In this document: in pieces, positions 56,404 to 64,000 of the stretch | Layout: each line of letters opens with the position of its first letter | How positions within the stretch are numbered: position 1 is the first letter of the stretch | Source of the DNA: Uliginosibacterium gangwonense DSM 18521 | GTDB taxonomy: Bacteria; Pseudomonadota; Gammaproteobacteria; Burkholderiales; Rhodocyclaceae | Assembly: GCF_000373965.1 (NCBI RefSeq) | Contig: NZ_KB892834.1 | Location: 302,600-366,599, forward strand | Length of the DNA: 64,000 bases | Reading direction: 5' to 3' | Position numbers and translations under genes: made by a program | Notes under the pieces: model-generated | Databases searched by the model: none | The model's input: the letters and a program-made list of their open reading frames with translations, nothing else | What the model was told of the DNA's origin: nothing

Positions 56404-57580
56404 GGTCGCCCAACTCGGGCACAACCCTCAGCTCACTGCACCACTTCCGCTGGCGCTCTATATCCATTTCCCCTGGTGTGTGCGCAAATGCCCCTATTGC
56501 GATTTCAACTCGCACGCCGTCAAGGAAGACGGTATCCCGGAGGCCACGTATGTCCAGGCCCTGCTGGCCGATCTGCAGCATGCGCTCCCCAAGATATGGG
56601 GGCGACGCCTGAGTTCCGTCTTCATTGGTGGCGGCACTCCCAGCCTGCTCTCGCCTGAAGGGCTGGATGCCCTGCTGACTGGCGTGCGCAACCTGCTGCC
56701 CCCGCTGCCAGGTGCAGAGATCACCCTGGAAGCCAACCCCGGTACCATTGATACCGCACGCTTCGCGGCCTACCGCGCGGCAGGCATCACCCGCGTGTCG
56801 ATTGGCGTGCAAAGCCTAAATGACGAACACCTGACACGTATCGGGCGCATCCATGGCCGTACCGAAGCACTCCAGGCCATTGAGGCTGCCGCCCGCCATT
56901 TTGAGACCTGGAACGTGGACCTGATGTACGCCCTGCCTGACCAGACCTTGGCGCAAGCACGTGAAGACCTGGAAACGGTACTGGGCTTTGCACCTCCGCA
57001 CCTGTCGTGCTACCACCTCACCTTGGAGCCCAACACCCAGTTCTACCACGAGCCACCGCTTTCGCTGCCCGACGATGACGCCTCGGCCGACATGCAGGAC
57101 ATGATCGAAGCCTGCCTTCACTCCGCCGGATACGAGCATTACGAGACTTCTGCTTTCGCCCGCCCAGGGCACCGCTGCCGCCATAATCTGAACTACTGGC
57201 AGTTTGGCGACTATCTAGGCATTGGCGCGGGAGCACACGGCAAACTCTCCGATCACAGTGGCATCCACCGCGAAACCCGTCACCGCCACCCCAAGCTCTA
57301 TCTGGAAGAGGCGGCCAAGGGCCAGTTTGTGCACACCCAGCAGACCGTGGAAGCGCATGAATTGCCGTTTGAATTCATGATGAATGCCATGCGCCTGCTC
57401 GAAGGTGTGCCTGCGAGCCTGTTCCGCGAACGCACCGGGCTGGCCATTGATGTGATCGAACCCCAATTGCTGGCCGCCCGCCAGCGTGGCTTACTCAACG
57501 TAGATGGCGGGCAACTGCAACCTACCGAACGTGGCCGCCGTTTCCTGAATGATTTGCTGGAGCTTTTCCTTGCCCACTGA
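56372..57580 (+). CDS. hemW: Heme chaperone HemW (radical SAM)
   Basis: A 402-residue radical-SAM protein with the cluster motif HFPWCVRKCPYCDFNSH, SSVFIGGGTPSLLSP and TRVSIGVQSLNDEHL. It is commonly annotated as coproporphyrinogen III oxidase, but the HemW subgroup lacks that activity and acts on haem trafficking. ATG at 56372 is within the preceding gene. A late start with this motif is not available, so the overlap seems real. Confidence 0.92.
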   Translation: MARTIPILPREVAQLGHNPQLTAPLPLALYIHFPWCVRKCPYCDFNSHAVKEDGIPEATYVQALLADLQHALPKIWGRRLSSVFIGGGTPSLLSPEGLDALLTGVRNLLPPLPGAEITLEANPGTIDTARFAAYRAAGITRVSIGVQSLNDEHLTRIGRIHGRTEALQAIEAAARHFETWNVDLMYALPDQTLAQAREDLETVLGFAPPHLSCYHLTLEPNTQFYHEPPLSLPDDDASADMQDMIEACLHSAGYEHYETSAFARPGHRCRHNLNYWQFGDYLGIGAGAHGKLSDHSGIHRETRHRHPKLYLEEAAKGQFVHTQQTVEAHELPFEFMMNAMRLLEGVPASLFRERTGLAIDVIEPQLLAARQRGLLNVDGGQLQPTERGRRFLNDLLELFLAH

Positions 57581-58001
57581 ACACCCCGCCTGCCCGGCCA
57601 CCAGCCGCGATTACCGCCCCACCGATGGCGCCACCCTCTACCCGCTCTGGCTGGCCCGCCAGGATACCCCTGGCATGGACGAGGGCAGCTTTTGCGCAGC
57701 ACTCGCCAAAGCCTGGGTACGTGTGGCCTGCCTGGCCGATGGCCAAGTCGTGGGCTTTGCCGCCATCGAGATGCCCGGCCAGATCACCCAGTTGATCACG
57801 GCCAAGGATTTTGAGCGCCAGGGCATTGCCAGCCTGTTGCTGGAAGATCTCGATTTTCTCGCCGGCGCGATGGGGGCGCGGCACATCAGCGTCAATCCAC
57901 TGCCCGCAGCAGAAGGCTTCTTCATGCGTCGTGGTTTTGTGGCCAAACCCGGCACAAACCCCAGCCTGCGCATGGAAAAGGCCGTGCCACCCCTCCGATA
58001 G
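57549..58001 (+). CDS. GNAT-family N-acetyltransferase
   Basis: About 150 residues of the GNAT fold. The beta4/beta5 core is [16 protein letters not shown] followed by [19 protein letters not shown] (the acetyl-CoA P-loop region), then GFFMRRGFV. The substrate is unknown. The start is uncertain: ATG at 57549 overlaps hemW, and a TTG at 57570 has CTGGAG at better spacing. Confidence 0.85.
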   Translation: MICWSFSLPTEHPACPATSRDYRPTDGATLYPLWLARQDTPGMDEGSFCAALAKAWVRVACLADGQVVGFAAIEMPGQITQLITAKDFERQGIASLLLEDLDFLAGAMGARHISVNPLPAAEGFFMRRGFVAKPGTNPSLRMEKAVPPLR

Positions 58002-58024
58002 ATTCTGCATACAGCGAGCATACC

Positions 58025-58816
58025 GTGGCTTTTATCGCATGCCAGTTCTTCTCTGAAACGCTGGATCTTTCATGCTCCATGCATGTCATCCTACCGCAGG
58101 CCCTACGCAAGAATGGTGGCACGCCAGGTCGCCCCCCGAAAGACTACCCCACCCTGTATCTGCTGCACGGTTTGTCGGATGACCATACGATCTGGACACG
58201 TCGCACGTCCATCGAACGTTATGTGGAAAACATGAATCTTGCGGTGGTGATGCCTGCGGTGGGGCGCAGCTTCTATACCGATATTCCAAATAACTTGGCA
58301 TATGGCCGCTTCATTGCCGATGAGCTACCCACCATTGCACGCAGCCTGTTCCCATTGTCCAGCGCCAGGGAAGACAATTTTGTGGCAGGTCTGTCGATGG
58401 GCGGCTACGGTGCCTTCAAACTCGCACTGACCTACCCGGAACGCTTCGCCGCAGCGGCCAGCCTGTCTGGCGCAGTCGACATGCTGCACCGGGCCATCGA
58501 GGAAGAAGCGGATCCCTCAGGCGAGCTGCGCCATATCTTCGGCCCGGCCAAAGGTATGGCCGCCAAGGGAGATGATCTGTTCACCCTGGCGGACACCTTT
58601 GCCGACCGGCTCGATGCCTGCCCGAGACTCTTCCAGTGCTGTGGCACCGAGGATTTCCTCATTGAGGACAATGAACGCTTTGCCGCCCATGCCCAGGCAC
58701 TCGGGCTGCCGCTGCACTACACCACCAGCCCTGGCATCCATGATTGGGCGTATTGGGACACGGAAATCCGCAAGGTGCTGGGCTGGCTGCCTTTACGCAG
58801 GCCGTCTGCAATGTGA
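58025..58816 (+). CDS. Alpha/beta-hydrolase esterase (EstA/esterase-D-like)
   Basis: A 263-residue esterase. The oxyanion region is [17 protein letters not shown], the nucleophile elbow [14 protein letters not shown], and the distal acid/His motifs [11 protein letters not shown] and GIHDWAYWD. It resembles bacterial tributyrin esterase and S-formylglutathione hydrolase. The start is GTG at 58025 and there is no clear ribosome site. The last residues (LRRPSAM) are encoded by MITE copy C, so its original C-terminus was probably replaced. Confidence 0.88.
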   Translation: MAFIACQFFSETLDLSCSMHVILPQALRKNGGTPGRPPKDYPTLYLLHGLSDDHTIWTRRTSIERYVENMNLAVVMPAVGRSFYTDIPNNLAYGRFIADELPTIARSLFPLSSAREDNFVAGLSMGGYGAFKLALTYPERFAAAASLSGAVDMLHRAIEEEADPSGELRHIFGPAKGMAAKGDDLFTLADTFADRLDACPRLFQCCGTEDFLIEDNERFAAHAQALGLPLHYTTSPGIHDWAYWDTEIRKVLGWLPLRRPSAM

Positions 58817-58870
58817 AGAGCAGCGCATGAACCCCGATTACGGCCTCGCCGTAAGGTTATGAACAGGTTC
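58799..58870. repeat. Palindromic MITE-like element, copy C (left end missing)
   Basis: The sequence matches copies A and B from AGGCCGTCTGC to the right terminus TGAACAGGTTC. It shares GAAGAGCAGCGCATGA with copy A and CCCGATTACGGCCTCGC with copy B. No left GAACCTGTTCA end is seen in the esterase coding sequence, so the copy is truncated. It lies between two convergent genes and supplies the end of one of them. Confidence 0.75.
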
Positions 58871-59299
58871 TCAGGTACGCGCTTTGCCAAGATGATGGGC
58901 CAGGGCATCAAACCAATATTTCTCATCGGGCGCCAAAAGATAGAGGCAGTACAGCCGCAAGGCTTCCCGATCAACGACTTCGCCCGTGTCGAGCAGGCGC
59001 TTTTTCTCGTCCTGAATCCTGCAATACCAGCCACGACGTTCCGCCGGAGGGCATTGCAGAAAACGCCCGTAAAGTCCGCGCAACGCATCGAGCGGCTCGC
59101 CAAATTGGTCGACCAAACACGCGTCCGACACAAGCGGCCTTATTGAGCGGCCGTGTTCTGAATGTGCGCCACCCGTTTGAAAGTGGAACCCGAACGAGGG
59201 AACCACGAAAAGCGATGGCCGCCGATAAAACATGACCCCAACGCCCCCGAGAACTAGACCCAGTGCAATCAGCAGCGAAACATGCGCAATGTCCGACAC
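58871..59299 (-). CDS. Small membrane protein of unknown function
   Basis: About 142 residues. A single hydrophobic segment (VSLLIALGLVLGGVGVMFY, residues ~6-25) is followed by a soluble part rich in Arg and Leu with several Cys/Trp residues (RRGWYCRIQDEKKRLLDTGE, LRLYCLYLLAPDEKYWF). I do not recognise a family. GTG at 59299 has GGGAGCC upstream; a TTG at 59311 is in frame. The stop directly abuts MITE copy C. Confidence 0.6.
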   Translation of the reverse strand: MSDIAHVSLLIALGLVLGGVGVMFYRRPSLFVVPSFGFHFQTGGAHSEHGRSIRPLVSDACLVDQFGEPLDALRGLYGRFLQCPPAERRGWYCRIQDEKKRLLDTGEVVDREALRLYCLYLLAPDEKYWFDALAHHLGKART

Positions 59300-59311
59300 C
59301 CTGGCTCCCAA

Positions 59312-59648
59312 GATTTGTTAAAAACTGAAAGGTAAAATAAATAAAATCTTCGCAAAGAACAAGGCTTAAATCATTGAATTCACATGCAAACGTTAAATAA
59401 GTAACAGAAATAGCCCCTTTTTGGTTTGTTGGCGTCAGCAGCAGGGCCAGTACCCACAGTGTTTATTGCGCAATCGCTCCAGGCAGACCTTTCGGTCATA
59501 TGCACGATACCCAAAAGAGAGATGACGCAGGACGCCTTTGTCTTACCCCAAACGGAAAAGTCCTTCTTGCATAGCAATATCTGATGCTGATCCGGCTATC
59601 GAAATCCTGCGGCGAGATAATGCCTAAAGCCTGTCGACAGGCCGAAAA
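59312..59648. other. AT-rich intergenic stretch
   Basis: About 340 bp, more AT-rich than its surroundings, with no recognisable gene, repeat or RNA. Short frames on both strands encode nothing family-like. Confidence 0.6.
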
Positions 59649-59676
59649 AAAGCCCTCCGTCTGCACGGAGGGCTTT
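59649..59676 (-). terminator. Rho-independent terminator of pta
   Basis: On the minus strand AAAGCCCTCCGT pairs with ACGGAGGGCTTT around GCAG and is followed by TTTTT. It lies 28 bp after the pta stop. Confidence 0.9.
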
Positions 59677-59703
59677 CGCATCTGGCGCTTGGCAAAGAGG
59701 CGA

Positions 59704-61749
59704 TCAGGCCTTCTTGGCGTCTGCCTGGATGGCAGTCAGCGCAATGGTGAAGACGATGTCATCAACCAGCGCGCCGCGCGAGAGGTCATTGACCGGCTTG
59801 CGCAGGCCTTGCAGCATCGGGCCGACGGAAACCACTTTGGCGCTACGCTGCACAGCCTTGTAAGTGGTGTTGCCGGTATTCAAATCAGGGAACACGAACA
59901 CCGTGGCCTGCCCGGCCACTTGCGAACCCGGCGCCTTTTGACGGGCCACATCCACGACCGAAGCCGCATCGTATTGCAGCGGGCCGTCGATGAGCAGCCC
60001 GGTATTCTTGGCTTGGGCCAGTTCGGTGGCTTGACGCACCTTGTCCACATCGGCGCCTGTGCCGGAGGAGCCGGTCGAGTAGCTGATCATGGCAACCTTC
60101 GGGTCGATGCCGAAAGCCTTGGCAGAATCCGCACTTTGCAGGGCGATTTCGGCCAGTTCGGTGGCGTTCGGGTCCGGGTTGATGGCGCAGTCACCATACA
60201 CCAGCACCTGATCCGGCATCAGCATAAAGAACACTGAGGACACAATCGAGGAACCCGGTGCAGTCTTGATCAGTTGCAGCGCGGGGCGCACGGTGCTGGC
60301 GGTGGTATGCACAGCGCCAGAGACCAGACCATCCACTGTATTTTGCGCCAGCATCATGGTGCCCAACACCACGGTGTCGGTGAGTTGCTCACGGGCTTGG
60401 CCGGGCGTCATGCCCTTGCTCTTGCGCAATTCGACCATCGGCGCCACGTATTCTTCACGCACGTCATCCGGATCGATGATTTCCAGGCTCGCCGGCAAGG
60501 TGACGCCTTGGGCGGCGGCCACGGTTTCGATGGCGGAACGCTTGCCCAGCAGCACGCAATGGGCGATACCCTTTTCTTCACAGATCACAGCAGCGCGGAT
60601 GGTACGCGGCTCATCGCCTTCGGGCAGCACGATGCGCTTGTTGGCGGCACGGGCCTTCTGGATGAGCTGGTAGCGGAACGCAGGTGGCGACATGCGGGTG
60701 GAGGTGGGGATCTTCACGCAAGCCAACAAGGCTTCGGCGGAGAGTTGCTCGGCTGCGGCATCCAGCACCAGATTCATGCGCTCGTAGTCATCGGCGGCCA
60801 CAGCTTGGGAGACGCGGCTGATGTTGGCTGCAGTCACGAAGCTGTCGGTATCCACACGCAGGATCGGCAGACCGGAATCGAAGGCATGCGAGGCCAGGTC
60901 CCAGATGCGCGGGTCGATAGAAGTGGAGTGGGTCAGCAGCAGGCCAGCCAGTTGGATGCCCTTGGAAGCTGCCAGCGCGGTGGCGAGCATCACATCATCA
61001 CGGTCGCCAGAGCTGACCACCAGCGAGCAGGGGTTCAAGCGGCCGATCACTTCGGTCACGGAACGGCCGGTCACCACGGTTTCCAGCACACGGCGGCTGG
61101 CGATTTCGCCTTCCACCACGATCTCGGCCTTGAGGTGGCGAGCCACGTCCAGGGTACGCGGGGCGAGCAGCACGGGGTTATTGCGAATCACGCCCCACAA
61201 GGGCAGCTCACCCAGGGAAGCCTTAGCACCTTCTTCGCTGAATTCGGCCGGCGCCTTGTTGAAGATCGCGCCAGCAATGTTGCAGCCCGCGCCCCGGAAC
61301 TGGGAAGCCGTCAGCTTGACTTCACCTGCCGGGTTTTCTTCCTGGGCGCTGGTCACCAGCACCATTTCAGCCTGCAGGCTGCGGGCGATGTCGGCATTCA
61401 GGCGGGTGGTGAAGGAGTAGCTGGCATCGGTATGCAGACCTTCGATCACCAGTACATCAGCGTCCTTGGCGGCGGTCATGCAGACGCTGACGATGTCTTC
61501 GAGCAGCTCGTCAATCTCGCCAGCCGAAATCCGCGAAACCACCTGGTTCATCGACAGGGCATTCGGACAATTGATCTGACAGATTTCACGGGCAAAGTGG
61601 ATGGAGCGTTCGTTGGCGGTATCGTCCTGGGCAACGGGCTTGGCAAAGCCGACGCGCAGGCCCTGGCGCTGCAGCGCACGCACAACACCAAGGGCAACGG
61701 AGGTCAGACCAACGTTCTGACGGGTAGGAGCAAGGAAGAAGGTTTGCAT
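59704..61749 (-). CDS. pta: Phosphate acetyltransferase (long form with P-loop and DRTGG domains)
   Basis: A 681-residue Pta that interconverts acetyl-CoA and acetyl phosphate. The N-terminal P-loop-like domain starts QTFFLAPTRQNVGLTSVALG. A DRTGG-type middle domain lies at ~210-330. The C-terminal PTA domain has RIVLPEGDEPRTIRAAVICE, TVDGLVSGAVHTTASTVRPA, MLMPDQVLVYGDCAINPDP and SYSTGSSGTGADVDKVRQAT. ATG at 61749 begins MQTFFL. No ackA is adjacent. The terminator follows directly. Confidence 0.95.
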   Translation of the reverse strand: MQTFFLAPTRQNVGLTSVALGVVRALQRQGLRVGFAKPVAQDDTANERSIHFAREICQINCPNALSMNQVVSRISAGEIDELLEDIVSVCMTAAKDADVLVIEGLHTDASYSFTTRLNADIARSLQAEMVLVTSAQEENPAGEVKLTASQFRGAGCNIAGAIFNKAPAEFSEEGAKASLGELPLWGVIRNNPVLLAPRTLDVARHLKAEIVVEGEIASRRVLETVVTGRSVTEVIGRLNPCSLVVSSGDRDDVMLATALAASKGIQLAGLLLTHSTSIDPRIWDLASHAFDSGLPILRVDTDSFVTAANISRVSQAVAADDYERMNLVLDAAAEQLSAEALLACVKIPTSTRMSPPAFRYQLIQKARAANKRIVLPEGDEPRTIRAAVICEEKGIAHCVLLGKRSAIETVAAAQGVTLPASLEIIDPDDVREEYVAPMVELRKSKGMTPGQAREQLTDTVVLGTMMLAQNTVDGLVSGAVHTTASTVRPALQLIKTAPGSSIVSSVFFMLMPDQVLVYGDCAINPDPNATELAEIALQSADSAKAFGIDPKVAMISYSTGSSGTGADVDKVRQATELAQAKNTGLLIDGPLQYDAASVVDVARQKAPGSQVAGQATVFVFPDLNTGNTTYKAVQRSAKVVSVGPMLQGLRKPVNDLSRGALVDDIVFTIALTAIQADAKKA

Positions 61750-62216
61750 GATGATCGTCTTCTGACACAAAGATTAAGGCAGGCGACTCGGGAATCCTGC
61801 GAGCGGTAGCTGTCAGGACACAAGATGCTAGGGGGTAACCCTAATACAGGCCGCTATTGTCGCAGAGACTTGTGCGAAAAGACACGGCATAAATCAAGTG
61901 TTGCACGCTTATGTCTGACTCGTTTGCTGCATAGCAAAAATAAGTGGGCGCAGTATACCCATTGCGTTCAGTTCTTTGCCAGCAAGCGATTTACTGGCTG
62001 CATTGAGCCATTTAATGCGCCGCAGAACTATATCTATCGGCCTAAGCCCAAAGAAGCGCGGCGCGAACCCTGTTTCCGGGCAAGATGCCCACCCACCACG
62101 GCTGCGGCAAAAGCCGAGGCAATCAAACCTTGATGCACACCCAGGTGTCGCACAAAGGCAACACTTGCAGTAATGCTTTTACATCACCGCCCGTTGCATC
62201 ACGACCACACCCCATA
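61750..62216. other. Intergenic region upstream of pta and downstream of the Lrp-type gene
   Basis: 467 bp with no convincing gene. It should contain the pta promoter. AGGGGGTAACCCT at ~61829-61841 is a small inverted repeat. Nothing else is recognised. Confidence 0.5.
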
Positions 62217-62651
62217 TCAACGCCCGACCTGATTACGGTAGGTGGTAAGTAAAATACTGGTCTCGGTCGACTGGATGCTGCGGATCAGGCGGATGCGCTC
62301 CAGAATGCTGGAGAGTTCATTGAGGTTCTCGGCCCGGATCTCCGCCAGCAGATCCCAGCGCCCATTGGTGTCATGCAAGGCCGCCACCCCCGGCTCCCCC
62401 AGCAGGGCGGCGATCACCGAGCGGGTTTCGTTGCCCGCAATCACGATGCTCATCCATGCCCGGATATTGTTGGGCTGGGAATCTGGGCGCAACTGCACCG
62501 TATAGCCCACGATGATGCCCTCTTTTTCCAGCTTGGCAATGCGGTTGGTCACCGTGCCACGGGAGACCTTGAGGCGATGAGACAGTGTTGCCACGCTCAT
62601 CCGTGCGTTGCTGCGCAAAAGGCTGATCAACTGCTGGTCCAGGGCATCCAT
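62217..62651 (-). CDS. Lrp/AsnC-family transcriptional regulator
   Basis: A 144-residue regulator. The helix-turn-helix is LDQQLISLLRSNARMSVATL with VSRGTVTNRIAKLEKEGII. The RAM ligand domain follows (~65-140). It diverges from the ornithine cyclodeaminase gene, so arginine or ornithine is the likely effector, as in other Lrp-type arginine regulators. ATG at 62651 is preferred because an upstream ATG at 62681 lies within a candidate operator. Confidence 0.93.
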   Translation of the reverse strand: MDALDQQLISLLRSNARMSVATLSHRLKVSRGTVTNRIAKLEKEGIIVGYTVQLRPDSQPNNIRAWMSIVIAGNETRSVIAALLGEPGVAALHDTNGRWDLLAEIRAENLNELSSILERIRLIRSIQSTETSILLTTYRNQVGR

Positions 62652-62679
62652 GGTGTCACTTTGCGAGGTCGACTCGCGC

Positions 62680-62704
62680 ATTTTGCTAGGTTTAACTGCA
62701 AAAT
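62680..62704. promoter_or_regulatory. ATTTTGC-N11-GCAAAAT inverted repeat, candidate Lrp operator
   Basis: Seven-base arms at 62680-62686 and 62698-62704 are perfect. They lie between the divergent lrp-like and ornithine cyclodeaminase starts, in the position expected for autoregulation and control of the catabolic gene. Confidence 0.6.
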
Positions 62705-62789
62705 AGCACATTTCTTGCCATTTTGATTGGCATTGAATTAGTGGAAGATGATCTGCATTGCAATCATCCACCCACCAAAGGTGCCCTTC

Positions 62790-63878
62790 ATGAAAACGAG
62801 CAAGCGCGTATCTTCCCGCTTCATCAGCGCCGAGCGTGCCGCCGAAATGATTGGCGAAAAAGGCCTCGCCCATTGTCTGCGCAGCATCGCTACCTATATT
62901 GAGCAGGATTTCTGCCGCTGGCAGGATTTCGACAAGAGCGCACGCGTCGCCAACCACTCGCAGGACGGCGTGATCGAGCTGATGCCGATCTCCGACGAGG
63001 TTTCCTACTCCTTCAAATACGTCAACGGCCACCCCAAAAACCATCGCTACAACCTGCCCACGGTGATGGCTTTCGGCGTGCTCGCCGACGTGGATACGGG
63101 TGTGCCCACCCTAATCAGCGAACTGACCCTGACCACCGCGCTGCGTACCGCTGCCATGTCGGCAGTGGCCGCCCGCGCACTCGCCCGGCCAGACAGCCGC
63201 CGCATGGCACTGATCGGCAACGGCGCGCAAAGCGAATTCCAGGCACTGGCCTTCCACCATCTGCTTGGTATACAGGAATTCCACCTCTTCGACACCGACC
63301 CGGCCGCCACCGCCAAGCTGATGCACAACCTCAGCCAACAAGGCATCGTGGCCAAACGCTTTGCCAGCACCCGTGAAGCAGTATGCGGTTGTGATATCGT
63401 CACCACGGTGACGGCAGACAAGACCAATGCCACCATCCTGAGCCCGGACATGATTGAGCCCGGCATGCACCTGAACGCTGTAGGTGGCGACTGCCCCGGC
63501 AAGACCGAACTGCACCGTGGCGTGCTGGAGATGGGCCGCGTGTTTGTGGAATACGAACCACAAACACGTGCCGAAGGTGAAATCCAGCAGATGCCAGCGG
63601 AATTTGCAGTCACCGAACTTTGGCAGGTGCTGACCTCACACCGCGAGGGGCGCCGCGATGCCTCGGAAGTCACCGTGTTCGATTCCGTAGGCTTTGCGCT
63701 GGAAGACTTCTCGGCACTGCGCTTCATGGATGATCTGGCCTGCGAACTGGGGGCAGAGGAGCGCATCTCCTTGATCCCCGAGTTGCCCAACCCCAAGAAC
63801 CTGTTTGGCTTCCTGCTCGATCACCCGGCCCAGGCCAAACCCCAGGCAAACACACGCACAAGTGCCTGCGTAGCATAG
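62790..63878 (+). CDS. ocd: Ornithine cyclodeaminase
   Basis: A 362-residue enzyme that converts ornithine to proline and ammonia using NAD+. The mu-crystallin/OCD fold features are seen in VPTLISELTLTTALRTAAMS, the NAD loop MALIGNGAQSEFQALAFHHL, and NAVGGDCPGKTELH. Asp in GGDCPGKTE is the catalytic residue in OCD. ATG at 62790 has AAAGG upstream. The start of arginase follows, so the pair turns arginine into proline. Confidence 0.94.
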   Translation: MKTSKRVSSRFISAERAAEMIGEKGLAHCLRSIATYIEQDFCRWQDFDKSARVANHSQDGVIELMPISDEVSYSFKYVNGHPKNHRYNLPTVMAFGVLADVDTGVPTLISELTLTTALRTAAMSAVAARALARPDSRRMALIGNGAQSEFQALAFHHLLGIQEFHLFDTDPAATAKLMHNLSQQGIVAKRFASTREAVCGCDIVTTVTADKTNATILSPDMIEPGMHLNAVGGDCPGKTELHRGVLEMGRVFVEYEPQTRAEGEIQQMPAEFAVTELWQVLTSHREGRRDASEVTVFDSVGFALEDFSALRFMDDLACELGAEERISLIPELPNPKNLFGFLLDHPAQAKPQANTRTSACVA

Positions 63879-63901
63879 TTTCAATTTTGGAGGATATCCA
63901 C

Positions 63902-63925
63902 ATGGTATGGAAGGGAGTCAGATAA
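63902..63925 (+). CDS. Possible 7-codon leader peptide (MVWKGVR) upstream of arginase
   Basis: A GGAGG six to ten bases upstream gives this ATG the best ribosome site in the region, better than that of the following arginase ATG. The frame is ATG GTA TGG AAG GGA GTC AGA TAA, so it ends with a rare AGA arginine codon three bases before the arginase start. It may couple translation to arginine supply, but this is inferred from the sequence only. Confidence 0.4.
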   Translation: MVWKGVR

Positions 63926-63928
63926 GCG

Positions 63929-64000
63929 ATGCGTCCAGTCAGCATTATTGGTGTGCCGACCGATGTCGGAGCCAGCGTGATCGGTGCCCGCATGGGCCCG
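63929..64000 (+). CDS. rocF: Arginase (partial, N-terminus only)
   Basis: 24 codons are visible to the window edge: RPVSIIGVPTDVGAS then GARMGP. This is the conserved arginase start (IIGVPTDVGAG-RGA-MGP). It would split arginine to ornithine and urea and feed the cyclodeaminase upstream. The AAGGGAG that could serve this ATG is eleven bases away. Confidence 0.85.
   Translation, partial: MRPVSIIGVPTDVGASVIGARMGP

Noticed and set aside
60274-61809. A 511-codon plus-strand frame opposite pta.
   Set aside because: Antisense to a conserved enzyme; rich in His and Gly as expected for the complement of pta codons.

Overview
The window looks like a chromosomal segment of a betaproteobacterium. Most of it is GC-rich and densely coded. 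Three features support this placement: an S-adenosylhomocysteine riboswitch ahead of ahcY with metF downstream, the operon algH-ruvX-pyrR-pyrB-pyrC', and a 1307-residue flavin/Fe-S oxidoreductase with an N-terminal DUF3683-type region. A Correia-like palindromic element at 46899-47008 hints at Neisseriales, but the order cannot be fixed by eye.

Layout. 1-3960 is a decaying, more AT-rich polysaccharide locus. It holds part of a Wzt ATPase, the Wzm permease, an intact rfbA between deleted remnants of rfbC and rfbB, and a broken IS5-family transposase. This tract ends next to tRNA-Phe. 4158-6634 is the methyl cycle (metF, ahcY, SAH riboswitch). 6761-12065 is a signalling module: a periplasmic-binding lipoprotein, a membrane histidine kinase, and a convergent REC-DUF3369-GGDEF*-EAL protein. 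12252-16311 holds an XRE regulator, leuCD, an OsmC-like protein and mscL. 16535-25942 holds an AsmA-like protein, cca, a PbpC-like glycosyltransferase with a ruined transpeptidase domain, DUF1631 and DUF2782 proteins, a lipoprotein and an isolated flgH. 26238-29755 holds a LysR regulator, aroE, a TauE-type permease, a HiPIP and a zinc-ribbon protein. 29893-35194 holds a hemerythrin-PAS-GAF-GGDEF cyclase, cutA, dsbD, a small pilin-like membrane protein and a RidA protein. 35268-40526 holds an orphan TRAP-type binding protein divergent from the large oxidoreductase. 40593-46050 holds pdxH, hemA-prfA, a parvulin, prmC and grxD.

46132-49070 holds a c-type cytochrome, tRNA-Arg, the Correia-like element, a lipoprotein and a secreted poly-serine protein. 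49130-52841 is the pyr operon on the minus strand; its dihydroorotase-like member lacks the metal-binding histidines. 52947-59299 holds a photolyase, a glycine-zipper protein, an HD-GYP response regulator, hemW, an acetyltransferase, an esterase and a small membrane protein. 59704-64000 holds pta, an Lrp-type regulator, ornithine cyclodeaminase and the start of arginase, which together form an arginine-to-proline route.

Two themes recur. First, three cyclic-di-GMP enzymes sit in one window, each joined to a different sensory input. Second, small palindromic mobile elements are present: one family of three copies ending in GAACCTGTTCA, one Correia-like element, and IS debris. I found no clearly new multi-gene system such as a defence island or a CRISPR array. 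The most unusual items are the small palindromic elements, the glycosyltransferase with a dead transpeptidase, the binding-protein/kinase/EAL module and the decayed rml genes.
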